Source: Tannerella sp. (lineage in GTDB: Bacteria > Bacteroidota > Bacteroidia > Bacteroidales > Tannerellaceae). Taken from it: DNA of 11,264 nucleotides. Positions 1 to 7,374 of this stretch are shown here, one piece after another. The translations under genes were made by a program, and so were the position numbers. How positions within the stretch are numbered: the stretch's first letter is position 1; every line of letters starts with the position of its first letter. The DNA is taken from NCBI GenBank assembly GCA_031289515.1, contig JAITPH010000069.1, positions 1 to 11,264 of the forward strand, read 5' to 3'. The notes below the pieces were generated by a model, which did no database searches, was not told the origin of the DNA, and saw only the letters and a list, made by a program, of their open reading frames with translations.

Positions 1-84
1 CCGGAGCGAAGCGCAGTGGAGACATCCCGTTAGCCGACACACGAGCTGTCTCCACTACGCTTCGCTCCGGTCGACATGACGGAA
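1..84. repeat. Palindromic intergenic repeat, type A
   Basis: Two 23-nt arms (1-23 and 48-70) are inverted copies with one mismatch and enclose a 24-nt loop. The right arm continues into the tail TCGACATGACGGAA. The same arm-plus-tail sequence recurs at 10799-10917 and, as a single arm, at 11153-11187, so this is a dispersed family and not a local hairpin. There is no T-tract after the stem, so it is not a canonical terminator. The left edge may be cut by the window boundary. Confidence 0.85.
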
Positions 85-91
85 CAGAATA

Positions 92-143
92 CGTCATTGC
101 GAGGAAGTTGCTAAACTCGTTTAGTAATTTCCTCGCAATGACG
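92..143. repeat. Palindromic intergenic repeat, type B
   Basis: Perfect 15-bp terminal arms, 92-106 (CGTCATTGCGAGGAA) and 129-143, flank an inner dyad CTAAAC / GTTTAG (111-116 and 119-124). A second member lies at 11056-11123 with the same outer arms but a different interior (GAAGCAATCC core). At both ends of the window B sits beside an A element in the same relative order, suggesting that A and B form a composite unit. No coding potential was seen between 1 and 154. Confidence 0.85.
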
Positions 144-154
144 TTGAGCACGCT

Positions 155-214
155 TTTATCCCGCAACCTCGACTTCGCTTTTGCCGTTTGATGTTTTTTT
201 ATCCGGACGGTTAT
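155..214 (-). pseudogene. Duplicated 3' tail of sbcC (remnant)
   Basis: Positions 155-188 are identical over 34 bp to 1083-1116, the last codons and stop of sbcC. The similarity continues through 189-214 against 1117-1149 with four mismatches and one 7-nt gap (1129-1135 missing here), which shifts the frame. The remnant therefore begins at the stop codon of the adjacent phosphoesterase gene, and that stop (211-213) lies in sequence homologous to sbcC. There is no start codon or other part of sbcC. I infer a partial duplication that left the phosphoesterase gene between two copies of the sbcC end. Confidence 0.8.
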
Positions 215-972
215 ATTTCTATAATCTTATTCGGACGAAACGTTAAATGTTCATTATGGGAAACATATCCCAACTGGTTGGTAAGACATTGCGTTTGTCC
301 GATAACCCTGTCGATATTCCGGTGCGAATGTCCGTAAATCCAATATTCTATTGGACTTGCTTCGATATAATCGCTCAATTCTACGGTAAAAGCGCCATTA
401 ATCCGGCTGCTTTCAAAATCCGGCGATGATAACAGGAAAGAGGGGACATGATGAGTAACCGCAATGATATGGTCGGCGCTGCTTTTCTCGACTTTATCTT
501 TTATAAACGAGAAACATTGCTCGTGTTCGCGGTTGAAATTTTCCCAAGTCAGGAGTTTTCCGTTATACAGGATGCGATGAAAATCCGAAACGCCATGTTC
601 GGTCGGATAAGAGTCTTCCATGTGGATTTTTGCCCACAGGGTTGATACGATAATATCCGCATTGTCTACCGTCACAACTGCGTTGTAGTAACATTTTACG
701 TTATTGCGGATAGCATAAACCAAGCCTTGCGGCATTGTTGCCAAATCGTAATATTTATAGAGTTCATGATTGCCCACGGCAACAATCACCTGACTGAAAT
801 TGTCCGAAGCCCAATCCCAAAACGGATGATTCCGGTAATTATCGTCATTCAGGTAACCCATATCACCCGCGAGAACAAGAATATCACCCGCAACTTCCAG
901 CGGATTACGTTTCAGGTAACTGTAATTAGTCGAGAACTCCAAATGCAAGTCGGAGGCGTATTGTATTGTCAT
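211..972 (-). CDS. Calcineurin-like metallophosphoesterase
   Basis: This is a 253-residue predicted cytoplasmic hydrolase of the calcineurin-like fold with all metal-site motifs in order: SDLHLEF (Asp8, His10), AGDMG (Asp37), GNHE (Asn68, His69), THH (His174) and YGHSH (His215, His217). There is no signal peptide or membrane segment. Family members hydrolyse phosphomono- or diesters, including cyclic nucleotides and nucleotide sugars. The substrate cannot be read from sequence. An upstream in-frame ATG exists at 1059, but the promoter -7 box (1037-1044) lies downstream of it, so the ATG at 972, which begins right before the first metal motif, is the start. It is not closely related to SbcD, although both share the fold. 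By eye it is more A+T rich than sbcC, and it is flanked by two copies of the sbcC tail, so acquisition by transfer is plausible. Confidence 0.88.
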   Translation of the reverse strand: MTIQYASDLHLEFSTNYSYLKRNPLEVAGDILVLAGDMGYLNDDNYRNHPFWDWASDNFSQVIVAVGNHELYKYYDLATMPQGLVYAIRNNVKCYYNAVVTVDNADIIVSTLWAKIHMEDSYPTEHGVSDFHRILYNGKLLTWENFNREHEQCFSFIKDKVEKSSADHIIAVTHHVPSFLLSSPDFESSRINGAFTVELSDYIEASPIEYWIYGHSHRNIDRVIGQTQCLTNQLGYVSHNEHLTFRPNKIIEI

Positions 973-1002
973 GACTGCTTCAATTCGATTATTATCATCC
1001 GT

Positions 1003-1041
1003 TTTTGTACCGTTATCAATATGTATGATAACGGTACAAAA
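1003..1041. promoter_or_regulatory. 16-bp perfect inverted repeat, probable operator
   Basis: The arms 1003-1018 (TTTTGTACCGTTATCA) and 1026-1041 are exact reverse complements separated by 7 nt. The dyad covers the promoter -7 box and the expected transcription start of the phosphoesterase gene, which is where a repressor would bind. In the sbcC/phosphoesterase direction the stem is not followed by a T-tract, so it is unlikely to be an intrinsic terminator. I do not recognise the regulator that would bind it, and no gene in the window is an obvious candidate. Confidence 0.7.
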
Positions 1042-1067
1042 GTAATGATAATTATGCAAATTGCAAT
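1037..1067 (-). promoter_or_regulatory. Promoter of the metallophosphoesterase gene
   Basis: Read on the minus strand: ATTG (1067-1064), a 19-nt spacer, then TACTTTTG (1044-1037), matching the Bacteroidota TTTG / TAnnTTTG pattern. Transcription should start near 1032, giving a leader of about 60 nt before the ATG at 972. It lies between the sbcC stop and the gene, so the phosphoesterase has its own promoter and need not depend on sbcDC transcription. Confidence 0.65.
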
Positions 1068-1083
1068 ATCTGTAAAGAAAAAT

Positions 1084-4000
1084 TTATCCCGCAACCTCGA
1101 CTTCGCTTTTGCCGTTGGTTGTTTTTTTGATTTTTATCTGGACTGTTATTCTTTCGGTCATCTCGGTTACGTGCGATATTATGCCTATTTTTCGCCCTTG
1201 CGAGTGAAGGTGTTCGAGCGCGTCCATTGCCGTGCGCAGCGTGTCGCTGTCGAGCGAGCCGAAGCCTTCGTCGATGAACAGCGATTCTACTTTCATCCTG
1301 TTCGACGACAGCGACGACAACCCCAAAGCCAGCGCCAAAGAGATGAGAAACGATTCGCCGCCCGATAACGAGTGGATTGTGCGCACTTCGTTGAGCATGT
1401 CACGGTCAGTCACCTGCAACGCCAGATGGTCGGGGATGCGTTGGAGCCGGTAGCGCGGCGACAGTTCCCGCAGATGTTTGTTGGCATAGCTGAGCAAAGT
1501 CTCCAGCGTATATCCCTGCGCTATCTCCTTGAATTTGTTTCCCGACGCCGAGCCTAACAAATCATTAAGTTTGCGCCAGTTTTCGGCAAGCTCGCCTTTT
1601 TCTTCGCGCTCTTTTGCAAGACCCTTTATCAGCTCTTTCGATTTGGCGTTTGCAGATAGCGTTACCGTTATTTCCGTGAGGCGTTTGTTTTTTTCGTCCG
1701 CCGTTGCATTTAGGGCGGCAAGATTGTTTTGCAAAATATCTTTTGAATCGGTTTCATTTTCCGGTTTCGATTCGAGACTGTTATGCCGGTCGAGGTTTTT
1801 ACGGCGCTCCGCAAGAGTTGCATTTGTTGCAGTCTCCGCTTCGGCGATTTTTTTCAACATCTGTTTTTCGGCTTGAATCCATGCGTTGTCCCGGCTCAAC
1901 AATTCCGCAAGAAGTTCAAAAGTAAAGTCCTCCTTTTCTGCAATCCATTTATTGATTTCATGATTCAACGCCTCAACCTGTTCTTTCGACAGTTCGACAT
2001 TGCCCTGTATCAAACTGATAGCGCCATTGAGACTTTCGTTTCTGGCGGTATAAGAGTTCTTGTTGCCGGTAGATTTCTTCAGTTTTTCGGCGACGGCGTT
2101 TTGTTTATCGACGAAATACCGTTCGGCGGCGTCGGCCGGTTTGCCGTGCAGGACTTCAGCCCTGTCGGACGATAGCTGTTCGACGGCCTTTTGAGAGGCG
2201 GCAAACTTTTCCGTCCTCGCTTTGAGATTTGCCGATGCGTCCGCGAATTTGCCTGCTTCGTTTTCGAGATTTACCGTGTGACGGTTTATTTCTTCTTTCG
2301 ATTTGGCAAGTTCTCCGGCGTTTTTGTTCCACTGCTCCGTCCGCTTCGTCAGACAGTCTTTCAGTTCTCCGCGTCCGAACAGTTCTTTCCATTCCGGAAT
2401 GGCGGAGAGGTTGCTTTCGAGCGTCTTGAAAGCCGTGTCGAACTGCGTCGCATAGCTTTCAATGACTGCCGCGAGGCGGGTTGTTTCCGTCTTGCGACGG
2501 TCAATTTCGGCAGTCAGCGCCTCCTGTTTTTTCGTATTGGCTTCCTTTGCCCTGTTTAGCTCCTGTTCTTTCATCCGGCGGCTGTCGTCCACTTCGGTTG
2601 TCGGGTGATGCAGGCTGCCGCAGACAGGGCAGGGGATACCTTCCTTGAGCGTAGCCCGCAGGACGGCGATTTCGGCAGGCAGGAGACTGTTCAGCGTCCC
2701 GGCTTCCTGTTGCAGGTCTTTGAGTTGAAGCTGATTTTGATCGAGCAGGCTGTTGTTTGATTCGAGCGTTTTGGCATTGTGAGCAGCCTGTTCGCGAGCC
2801 GTCGCGGCGTCCGTAGCCAGATTCAGAAGCAGCGAAGTGCGGGAAACAATGCTTTCGTAATATCCGTTGGCGGCAAACCATTGATTGAGCGTTGATAGAG
2901 CGTTTTCGGTATTCTTTATTGCGTTTTTGAACGTTTGAATATTCTTTTCGGTCTTGTCAAACAGCGATTTTGCGGCGGAAAGTTCCCTGTTCGCTTCTTC
3001 GGCATTAGCTTTTGCCTCCCTGATCCTGACGTCCAGTTCGCGCGCCCTGATTATTTGCGGCGCTACTTCCTTTTGCTGTTCCGAGAGGAGTTCCTGTTCC
3101 TTTTCACATTCCTTGAGAGCGCTTTCGGCTTCCGCAAGGGATTTGGCGTTTTCATCGCGTTGCGTTATCGACGTCCGGAGGCTCTTTTGTTCGGAATCCA
3201 ATTTCTTCGAGACGTCTTTCAGGCGTTGAAAGCGGTCGCGTATTTCCTGCGCCGTATCCGCTTTTTTGATATATCCGTAACGGCCGGCGGCTTGTTCGAT
3301 AGCCTGCCGCGCAGCCGTATATGCCGATTCCGCCTGCCGTATCTCGCCGGTGATGCGGTCTTTTTCGTCAATCCATTTCAGTTGAGCCGTCAGCGTCTCC
3401 GTTTCTTTTTTCAAAGCGGAAATTTCACGTTGAACGGATTCCTTTTCGATTTCGCAGGCATTAACATCTTCATCTGCGAGCAACTGTATTCCACGGATGC
3501 GCTCATTGACGGCGTTCAATGAATTTTCGGCGACTTTCGTCTTTTCATATATGGCAGCCGAAATGCGCGAGTATATCTCCGTTCCGGTCAGCTTTTCAAG
3601 CAGTTCCGCCTTGTCCGACTGCTTTGCCCGGAGAAAGGTAGCGAAGTCGCCTTGCGCAAGCAGGACAGAGCGGGTGAACTGCTCGAAAGTCAAGCCTATC
3701 AGCGTTGATATTTTATCGACGAGTTCGTTTTTCCTGCCCTGTTCTTCCGTCGCTTTTGATAAATTGAGCAGCCGCATTTCGCTGTTTTGCAATTGTCCGT
3801 CCGCTTTGCCGTAAGCCCGCCTGACCGACCAGCGCGCGCGGTACGTCTCGCCTGCAAGCGAAACGAAATCCACTTCGGCGTATCCTTCCGCAGTTCCGCG
3901 TCGCAGAATATTACGGCTGTCGCGCTGATTGACGGTCGCGTCGCCGACGTCTTGAATCTGAATGTTTTCGGTCGAATATCTCGAACGCGGCGACGAATCG

Positions 4001-4164
4001 AACAAGGCGAGGCACAATGCGTCAAGAAGCGTCGACTTGCCCGAACCGGTGCAACCTGTGATAGCGAATATGCCCGCCGACTTTAGCGGCTCTTCATTGA
4101 AATCAACCTCAAACGCCTTTTCCAGTGATGCAAGATTTTTTCCTCTTATTGCCAGAATCTTCAT
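1084..4164 (-). CDS. sbcC: SbcC, ATPase subunit of the SbcCD DNA nuclease
   Basis: SbcC is the SMC/Rad50-like ATPase that pairs with SbcD to cleave DNA hairpins and protein-blocked ends. The 1026-residue product is of normal family length. The N-terminal ATPase half has Walker A GCTGSGKST (37-45). Two long coiled-coil arms (about 170-500 and 530-860) flank a zinc hook CPVC (Cys512, Cys515). The C-terminal half has the ABC signature SLSGGES (932-938), Walker B LFIDEGFGSLD (962-972) and an H-loop His (998). A TTG lies 6 nt upstream in frame, but the ATG at 4164 is chosen because it overlaps the sbcD stop as ATGA and sits 7 nt after a strong Shine-Dalgarno sequence. All key residues are present, so the enzyme should be active. 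Its last 22 codons have a partial copy at 155-214. Confidence 0.97.
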   Translation of the reverse strand: MKILAIRGKNLASLEKAFEVDFNEEPLKSAGIFAITGCTGSGKSTLLDALCLALFDSSPRSRYSTENIQIQDVGDATVNQRDSRNILRRGTAEGYAEVDFVSLAGETYRARWSVRRAYGKADGQLQNSEMRLLNLSKATEEQGRKNELVDKISTLIGLTFEQFTRSVLLAQGDFATFLRAKQSDKAELLEKLTGTEIYSRISAAIYEKTKVAENSLNAVNERIRGIQLLADEDVNACEIEKESVQREISALKKETETLTAQLKWIDEKDRITGEIRQAESAYTAARQAIEQAAGRYGYIKKADTAQEIRDRFQRLKDVSKKLDSEQKSLRTSITQRDENAKSLAEAESALKECEKEQELLSEQQKEVAPQIIRARELDVRIREAKANAEEANRELSAAKSLFDKTEKNIQTFKNAIKNTENALSTLNQWFAANGYYESIVSRTSLLLNLATDAATAREQAAHNAKTLESNNSLLDQNQLQLKDLQQEAGTLNSLLPAEIAVLRATLKEGIPCPVCGSLHHPTTEVDDSRRMKEQELNRAKEANTKKQEALTAEIDRRKTETTRLAAVIESYATQFDTAFKTLESNLSAIPEWKELFGRGELKDCLTKRTEQWNKNAGELAKSKEEINRHTVNLENEAGKFADASANLKARTEKFAASQKAVEQLSSDRAEVLHGKPADAAERYFVDKQNAVAEKLKKSTGNKNSYTARNESLNGAISLIQGNVELSKEQVEALNHEINKWIAEKEDFTFELLAELLSRDNAWIQAEKQMLKKIAEAETATNATLAERRKNLDRHNSLESKPENETDSKDILQNNLAALNATADEKNKRLTEITVTLSANAKSKELIKGLAKEREEKGELAENWRKLNDLLGSASGNKFKEIAQGYTLETLLSYANKHLRELSPRYRLQRIPDHLALQVTDRDMLNEVRTIHSLSGGESFLISLALALGLSSLSSNRMKVESLFIDEGFGSLDSDTLRTAMDALEHLHSQGRKIGIISHVTEMTERITVQIKIKKTTNGKSEVEVAG

Positions 4165-5339
4165 ACGCAAACCTCCTTTATTACTTCATTCAACAGTATT
4201 TTCATCTTTTCGCTCATCTCGCCTCCGTATTTCCGCTCGAAGACTTTATCCGCTATTTCCGCCGGATTGAAATTGTGCAGTTCTTCGTATACGACCTCCT
4301 TGCCGTCTCTTTCGCTGCTTCTGGTTTCGGCTGTTATGCACGCGAGCCTGACGGACTTGCCTTTCAGCGCTTCTTCGATTTGATGCCGCATCGAAGGCTC
4401 TGGCTCTGTTTGCAGGACTTTTATTTCAAGATACGGCGAACTGTCCGTTACGTCTCCGTCCGGCAGTTTCGCGATTTCCCGGAATACGTCGTTCAGCGGC
4501 AACGCTCCGATGCCGACAAGCCTTGCCGTATCGGTAAATTCTATTCGTTCGATGCCGACCGTGCCATCCGCGATTTCGACGAATACGACGCCCTGCCGGT
4601 TGTTTTTTTCGGAGAACGACATTGGAATCGGACTTCCGGAATAACGTATATTGTCGCGTCCGCCAACCTTCTGATAGCGGTGCAAATGTCCCAGCGCCAC
4701 ATAATCGAAGCCTTCAGCAAAAGAATCCGGCGACGCACATTCAAGTCCGCCGATGACGGTGCGTTCCGAGCGGTCGTTTTCGGACAGTTCCGCGCCCGAC
4801 AAATGCAGATGTCCCATCGCGATAACCGGAGCTTTTTCGTCGCAAACCGTGCGGTAAAGATTGTCGTACATTTTCTTGACGCCTTCCGAATAATTTTCGG
4901 CTTCGGGACAGTCGCCCTGTCGCAAGTACGGCGTCGCGATGCAATATCCGCCGCCGGTGAGCGGAATAATGAGGTTTCGGTAGTCTATATCTCCGTTTTC
5001 ATCCCTTTTTACGACGCCTCTGACGGTGATGTTCATACATTCGAGCAACGGATTGGGGGCTTCGAGGCGCAATGCCGAATCGTGATTGCCTGCAATTATA
5101 ATAATTTGCAAATCAGGATTCTCGTAAGTTATATCCCGCAGGAAAGAATAGTATATCGACTGCGATTCGGCGGAAGGATTTGCGCTGTCGAATACGTCGC
5201 CGGCAATGAGCAAGACGTCGATGCCGCGCTCTTTGACCGTCGACTTGAGCCGGTCGAGAAAACGGAGATGCTCGCGTTTGCGGCTAAACTCGTAAAATGT
5301 CTGTCCAAGATGCCAGTCGGCTGTATGAATAATCTTCAT
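4161..5339 (-). CDS. sbcD: SbcD, nuclease subunit of SbcCD
   Basis: SbcD is the Mre11-type Mn-dependent exo/endonuclease subunit, working in the cytoplasm with the SbcC ATPase on hairpins and double-strand ends. The 392-residue protein has the phosphoesterase motifs in order: ADWHLG (Asp8, His10), AGDVFD (Asp48), AGNHDS (Asn85, His86, Asp87), MGHLH (His177) and ALGHLH (His218, His220). The C-terminal part (about 280-392) is the less conserved capping and SbcC-interaction region. The ATG at 5339 begins exactly at the canonical MKIIHTADWH. It is the first gene of the sbcDC operon and its stop overlaps the sbcC start by 4 nt, indicating translational coupling. An open frame of similar length on the opposite strand has no recognisable motifs and is a shadow. 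Confidence 0.97.
   Translation of the reverse strand: MKIIHTADWHLGQTFYEFSRKREHLRFLDRLKSTVKERGIDVLLIAGDVFDSANPSAESQSIYYSFLRDITYENPDLQIIIIAGNHDSALRLEAPNPLLECMNITVRGVVKRDENGDIDYRNLIIPLTGGGYCIATPYLRQGDCPEAENYSEGVKKMYDNLYRTVCDEKAPVIAMGHLHLSGAELSENDRSERTVIGGLECASPDSFAEGFDYVALGHLHRYQKVGGRDNIRYSGSPIPMSFSEKNNRQGVVFVEIADGTVGIERIEFTDTARLVGIGALPLNDVFREIAKLPDGDVTDSSPYLEIKVLQTEPEPSMRHQIEEALKGKSVRLACITAETRSSERDGKEVVYEELHNFNPAEIADKVFERKYGGEMSEKMKILLNEVIKEVCV
4172..4179 (-). promoter_or_regulatory. Strong Shine-Dalgarno sequence for sbcC
   Basis: AAAGGAGG on the minus strand lies inside the last codons of sbcD, 7 nt before the ATG of sbcC. It fixes the sbcC start at 4164. Such a full anti-SD match is uncommon in Bacteroidota, where most starts (including the others here) have only A-rich leaders. 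Confidence 0.8.
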
Positions 5340-5379
5340 TGATAATATCTTATTAAAAATTATGCCATAAAAACGGCTT

Positions 5380-5387
5380 CAAATATA
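5380..5387 (-). promoter_or_regulatory. -7 box of the sbcDC promoter
   Basis: TATATTTG on the minus strand matches TAnnTTTG. It would start transcription near 5374, about 35 nt before the sbcD ATG. No clear TTTG -33 box is seen at the usual distance, so the promoter may be weak or activator dependent. It lies back to back with the promoter of the plus-strand regulator. Confidence 0.5.
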
Positions 5388-5398
5388 CAATTTTTTTT

Positions 5399-5406
5399 TA
5401 CCTTTG
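5399..5406 (+). promoter_or_regulatory. -7 box of the TPR/HTH regulator promoter
   Basis: TACCTTTG on the plus strand, after a run of T, matches TAnnTTTG. Expected transcription start is near 5413, leaving a leader of about 20 nt before the ATG at 5434 and excluding the in-frame TTG at 5404 as the start. No good -33 TTTG is present; the -33 position falls next to the -7 box of the divergent sbcD promoter. Confidence 0.5.
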
Positions 5407-5433
5407 CGCTCGTGTTTTAAAGAATTGTTTCTG

Positions 5434-7374
5434 ATGAGGATAAAACCTGTTATAGTTGTGTTGTTCCTGTTCGTTACGCCTCTCGTTTATGCGGATAAAT
5501 CTGTTTCGACAACATCATACAACGAATCGAAAGCGGATTCATTGTATGATATTGTGCAAAATCCGGACATTCCGTATTCGGACAAGATTGCCACGATTTC
5601 CTGTTACGGCAATATTTCGTTGTATCCGGGTTATTTTCGTGTATTGGAGCCGTTGTATAACAGTCTGCTATCGCAGGCAAAGCATCATTCCGACGCTGTC
5701 GGCGAGTTTTTCTGCTATAATGCGATAGCGAGTTTGTATTTAGGCTTGTGGAATAGGGAAAAGACGTTGTTATACCTTGATTCTGCCGGGCTTTTCGTCA
5801 ATCAAATCGACGATTATCAACGCCTTGTCTCGTATTACAGGGTGAAAGCCCAGTATATTCAGAAATTCTTTCCCGATCAAAGTCCCGAAGCGGTCAGGAA
5901 CTACCGGAAAGCGTTTGAATATTACCTGAAATCCGAAAAGAGCGGGCAGCAGGACGAAGTGGCGATAATGCTGCACAATCTCTCCATCTACGGGATTCAA
6001 AGGAACGATACCGCTTATTTGCAGAAGAATATCGACGCGATGAATGAATTGGGAAAAAGCTATTCTTCTTCGCTGTACCTCTTTTCGCTGATGGATATTA
6101 AAGCGGGACTGAATGAGGCGTATTACAGAAATTCCGGCGACGAATCGTTTCTCGACAGCGTTATCGGTTACAAGAGGAAATGCCTTGCAGTCTGCGAAAA
6201 AGACCTGTCGCATTACCACTATTATTACACGCTTGTCGATTTGTACGTCGTAATAGCGGATGCGTTGAGCAAAAAGGCGAATCCCGACTTTGCGCTCATC
6301 GACAGCCTTTTGTCGATAGCTCAGGCAAAATCCGAAACTACCGATTCTATCGGCGTCGCGCGTCTGTATCATACAAAAGCCCGGACTTTCTTCAAGCGAA
6401 ACATGATAGATTCGGCCGAAGTGATGGCTATTAAAAGCTCGAATTACCTCAAAGCCGGTTATGGCAACAATTATTATTCGGGAGTGAAGGCAAACGTCGA
6501 ACTGATGCGGGAAATATACAGCGAGAAAGGCGATTACAAAAAAGTTATCGAATATAACGACTTGTGGACAAAAGCAGATGAAAAAATAAGGGCAAACGAG
6601 GTGAACGAACTGGAATTGCAGTATGAGTTCGATACGCTGGACAATGAACTCAAAAGCCTGATTGCAGAAAAGTTTTTTCAGGAAAGACGCTACCGGATGA
6701 TATTCGTTATTTGCCTGCTTTTATGCCTCGTCACGCTGTTTTTTTATCTTTTTGTGAGATCGAAAAAACGAAGTATTAACGGTCAGATTGCCCTCATCGA
6801 CGTCGAAAAGGAAGAAACCAAGCTGAAACTCAAACTGAAAGAGGAAAAGGCTATAAAGGTGCAACTTGAAAAATATGAAGTGCTGTCCGATTTTCACCTG
6901 AAAGAGATGGAACTCATCGGTAAGGACATGGATTTGGAACAGTTGTACCGCGACAAGGAAGATTTGGATAAACAGGTGGAACTGTACCGCCAGAAGCTCG
7001 AAGCATACGAGTTGCTGAACGACAGGGACGGAAAAAACGACCTTTACACATACAACATTCTGGTCGAAGACCTCAAACGTTTGATAAATAAACAGCTACC
7101 GGACAAAGGCGGCTATATCGAAAAATTGGAACGCCTGAATAAATCGTATCTGGACGCTCTCAACGAAAAAAGCGTGGACAATCTTTCTATTTCTTATCTG
7201 AAATATTGCATCTGTTTTGCTATCGGCATGGATATCAGCGATGTTGCCGAGTGTTTCAATATCGAGCAATCGTCTGTTCACATGCTGCGCTACCGGCTGA
7301 AGAAGAAATTCGGATTGGGCAATAACAGCGACGATAACCTCGATTTGTTTCTGCAAAAGATTTCACAGAGTTAG
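5434..7374 (+). CDS. Membrane-anchored TPR regulator with C-terminal HTH (DUF6377-like)
   Basis: The 646-residue protein probably reads a periplasmic signal and acts on DNA from the membrane; the signal and targets are unknown. The order is: signal-type N-terminus (1-20, ending VYA); a long helical, tyrosine-rich TPR-like region (about 30-415) predicted periplasmic; one membrane helix (about 421-443, IFVICLLLCLVTLFFYLF) followed by positively charged RSKKR; a charged coiled coil (about 450-540); and a C-terminal helix-turn-helix (about 600-628, DISDVAECFNIEQSSVHMLR). This layout matches Bacteroidota TPR/HTH regulators with a DUF6377-type region; that family name is from memory. The ATG at 5434 is chosen because the promoter -7 box overlaps an upstream TTG and the signal peptide begins there. 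It ends with a 4-bp tail-to-tail overlap with the pseudouridine synthase gene. Such genes often sit next to the transporters they control, but none is here. Confidence 0.75.
   Translation: MRIKPVIVVLFLFVTPLVYADKSVSTTSYNESKADSLYDIVQNPDIPYSDKIATISCYGNISLYPGYFRVLEPLYNSLLSQAKHHSDAVGEFFCYNAIASLYLGLWNREKTLLYLDSAGLFVNQIDDYQRLVSYYRVKAQYIQKFFPDQSPEAVRNYRKAFEYYLKSEKSGQQDEVAIMLHNLSIYGIQRNDTAYLQKNIDAMNELGKSYSSSLYLFSLMDIKAGLNEAYYRNSGDESFLDSVIGYKRKCLAVCEKDLSHYHYYYTLVDLYVVIADALSKKANPDFALIDSLLSIAQAKSETTDSIGVARLYHTKARTFFKRNMIDSAEVMAIKSSNYLKAGYGNNYYSGVKANVELMREIYSEKGDYKKVIEYNDLWTKADEKIRANEVNELELQYEFDTLDNELKSLIAEKFFQERRYRMIFVICLLLCLVTLFFYLFVRSKKRSINGQIALIDVEKEETKLKLKLKEEKAIKVQLEKYEVLSDFHLKEMELIGKDMDLEQLYRDKEDLDKQVELYRQKLEAYELLNDRDGKNDLYTYNILVEDLKRLINKQLPDKGGYIEKLERLNKSYLDALNEKSVDNLSISYLKYCICFAIGMDISDVAECFNIEQSSVHMLRYRLKKKFGLGNNSDDNLDLFLQKISQS

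Noticed and set aside
1..143. CRISPR array from the repeated motifs at the left edge
   Set aside because: The units are palindromic, not evenly spaced, differ from each other and have no regular spacers; no cas gene is present.
1003..1041. Inverted repeat read as a terminator for sbcC
   Set aside because: No T-tract follows the stem in the sbcC direction and the dyad overlaps a good -7 box, so an operator is more likely.
2156..2881. Arg-rich minus-strand frames overlapping sbcC in another frame
   Set aside because: Low-complexity, charge-biased translation typical of an off-frame reading of a coiled-coil gene.
211..5339. Phosphoesterase plus SbcCD as a multi-gene defence system
   Set aside because: SbcCD is a general repair nuclease, the phosphoesterase has a separate promoter, and no sensor, effector or mobile marker accompanies them; only adjacency links them.
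4125..5342. Plus-strand open frame of 405 codons opposite sbcD
   Set aside because: It is slightly longer than sbcD but has no recognisable domain or leader, while sbcD has every nuclease motif. It is a by-product of codon composition.
5770..6372. Minus-strand open frame of 200 codons opposite the TPR regulator
   Set aside because: No start context or domain, and fully inside a gene with signal peptide, membrane helix and HTH.
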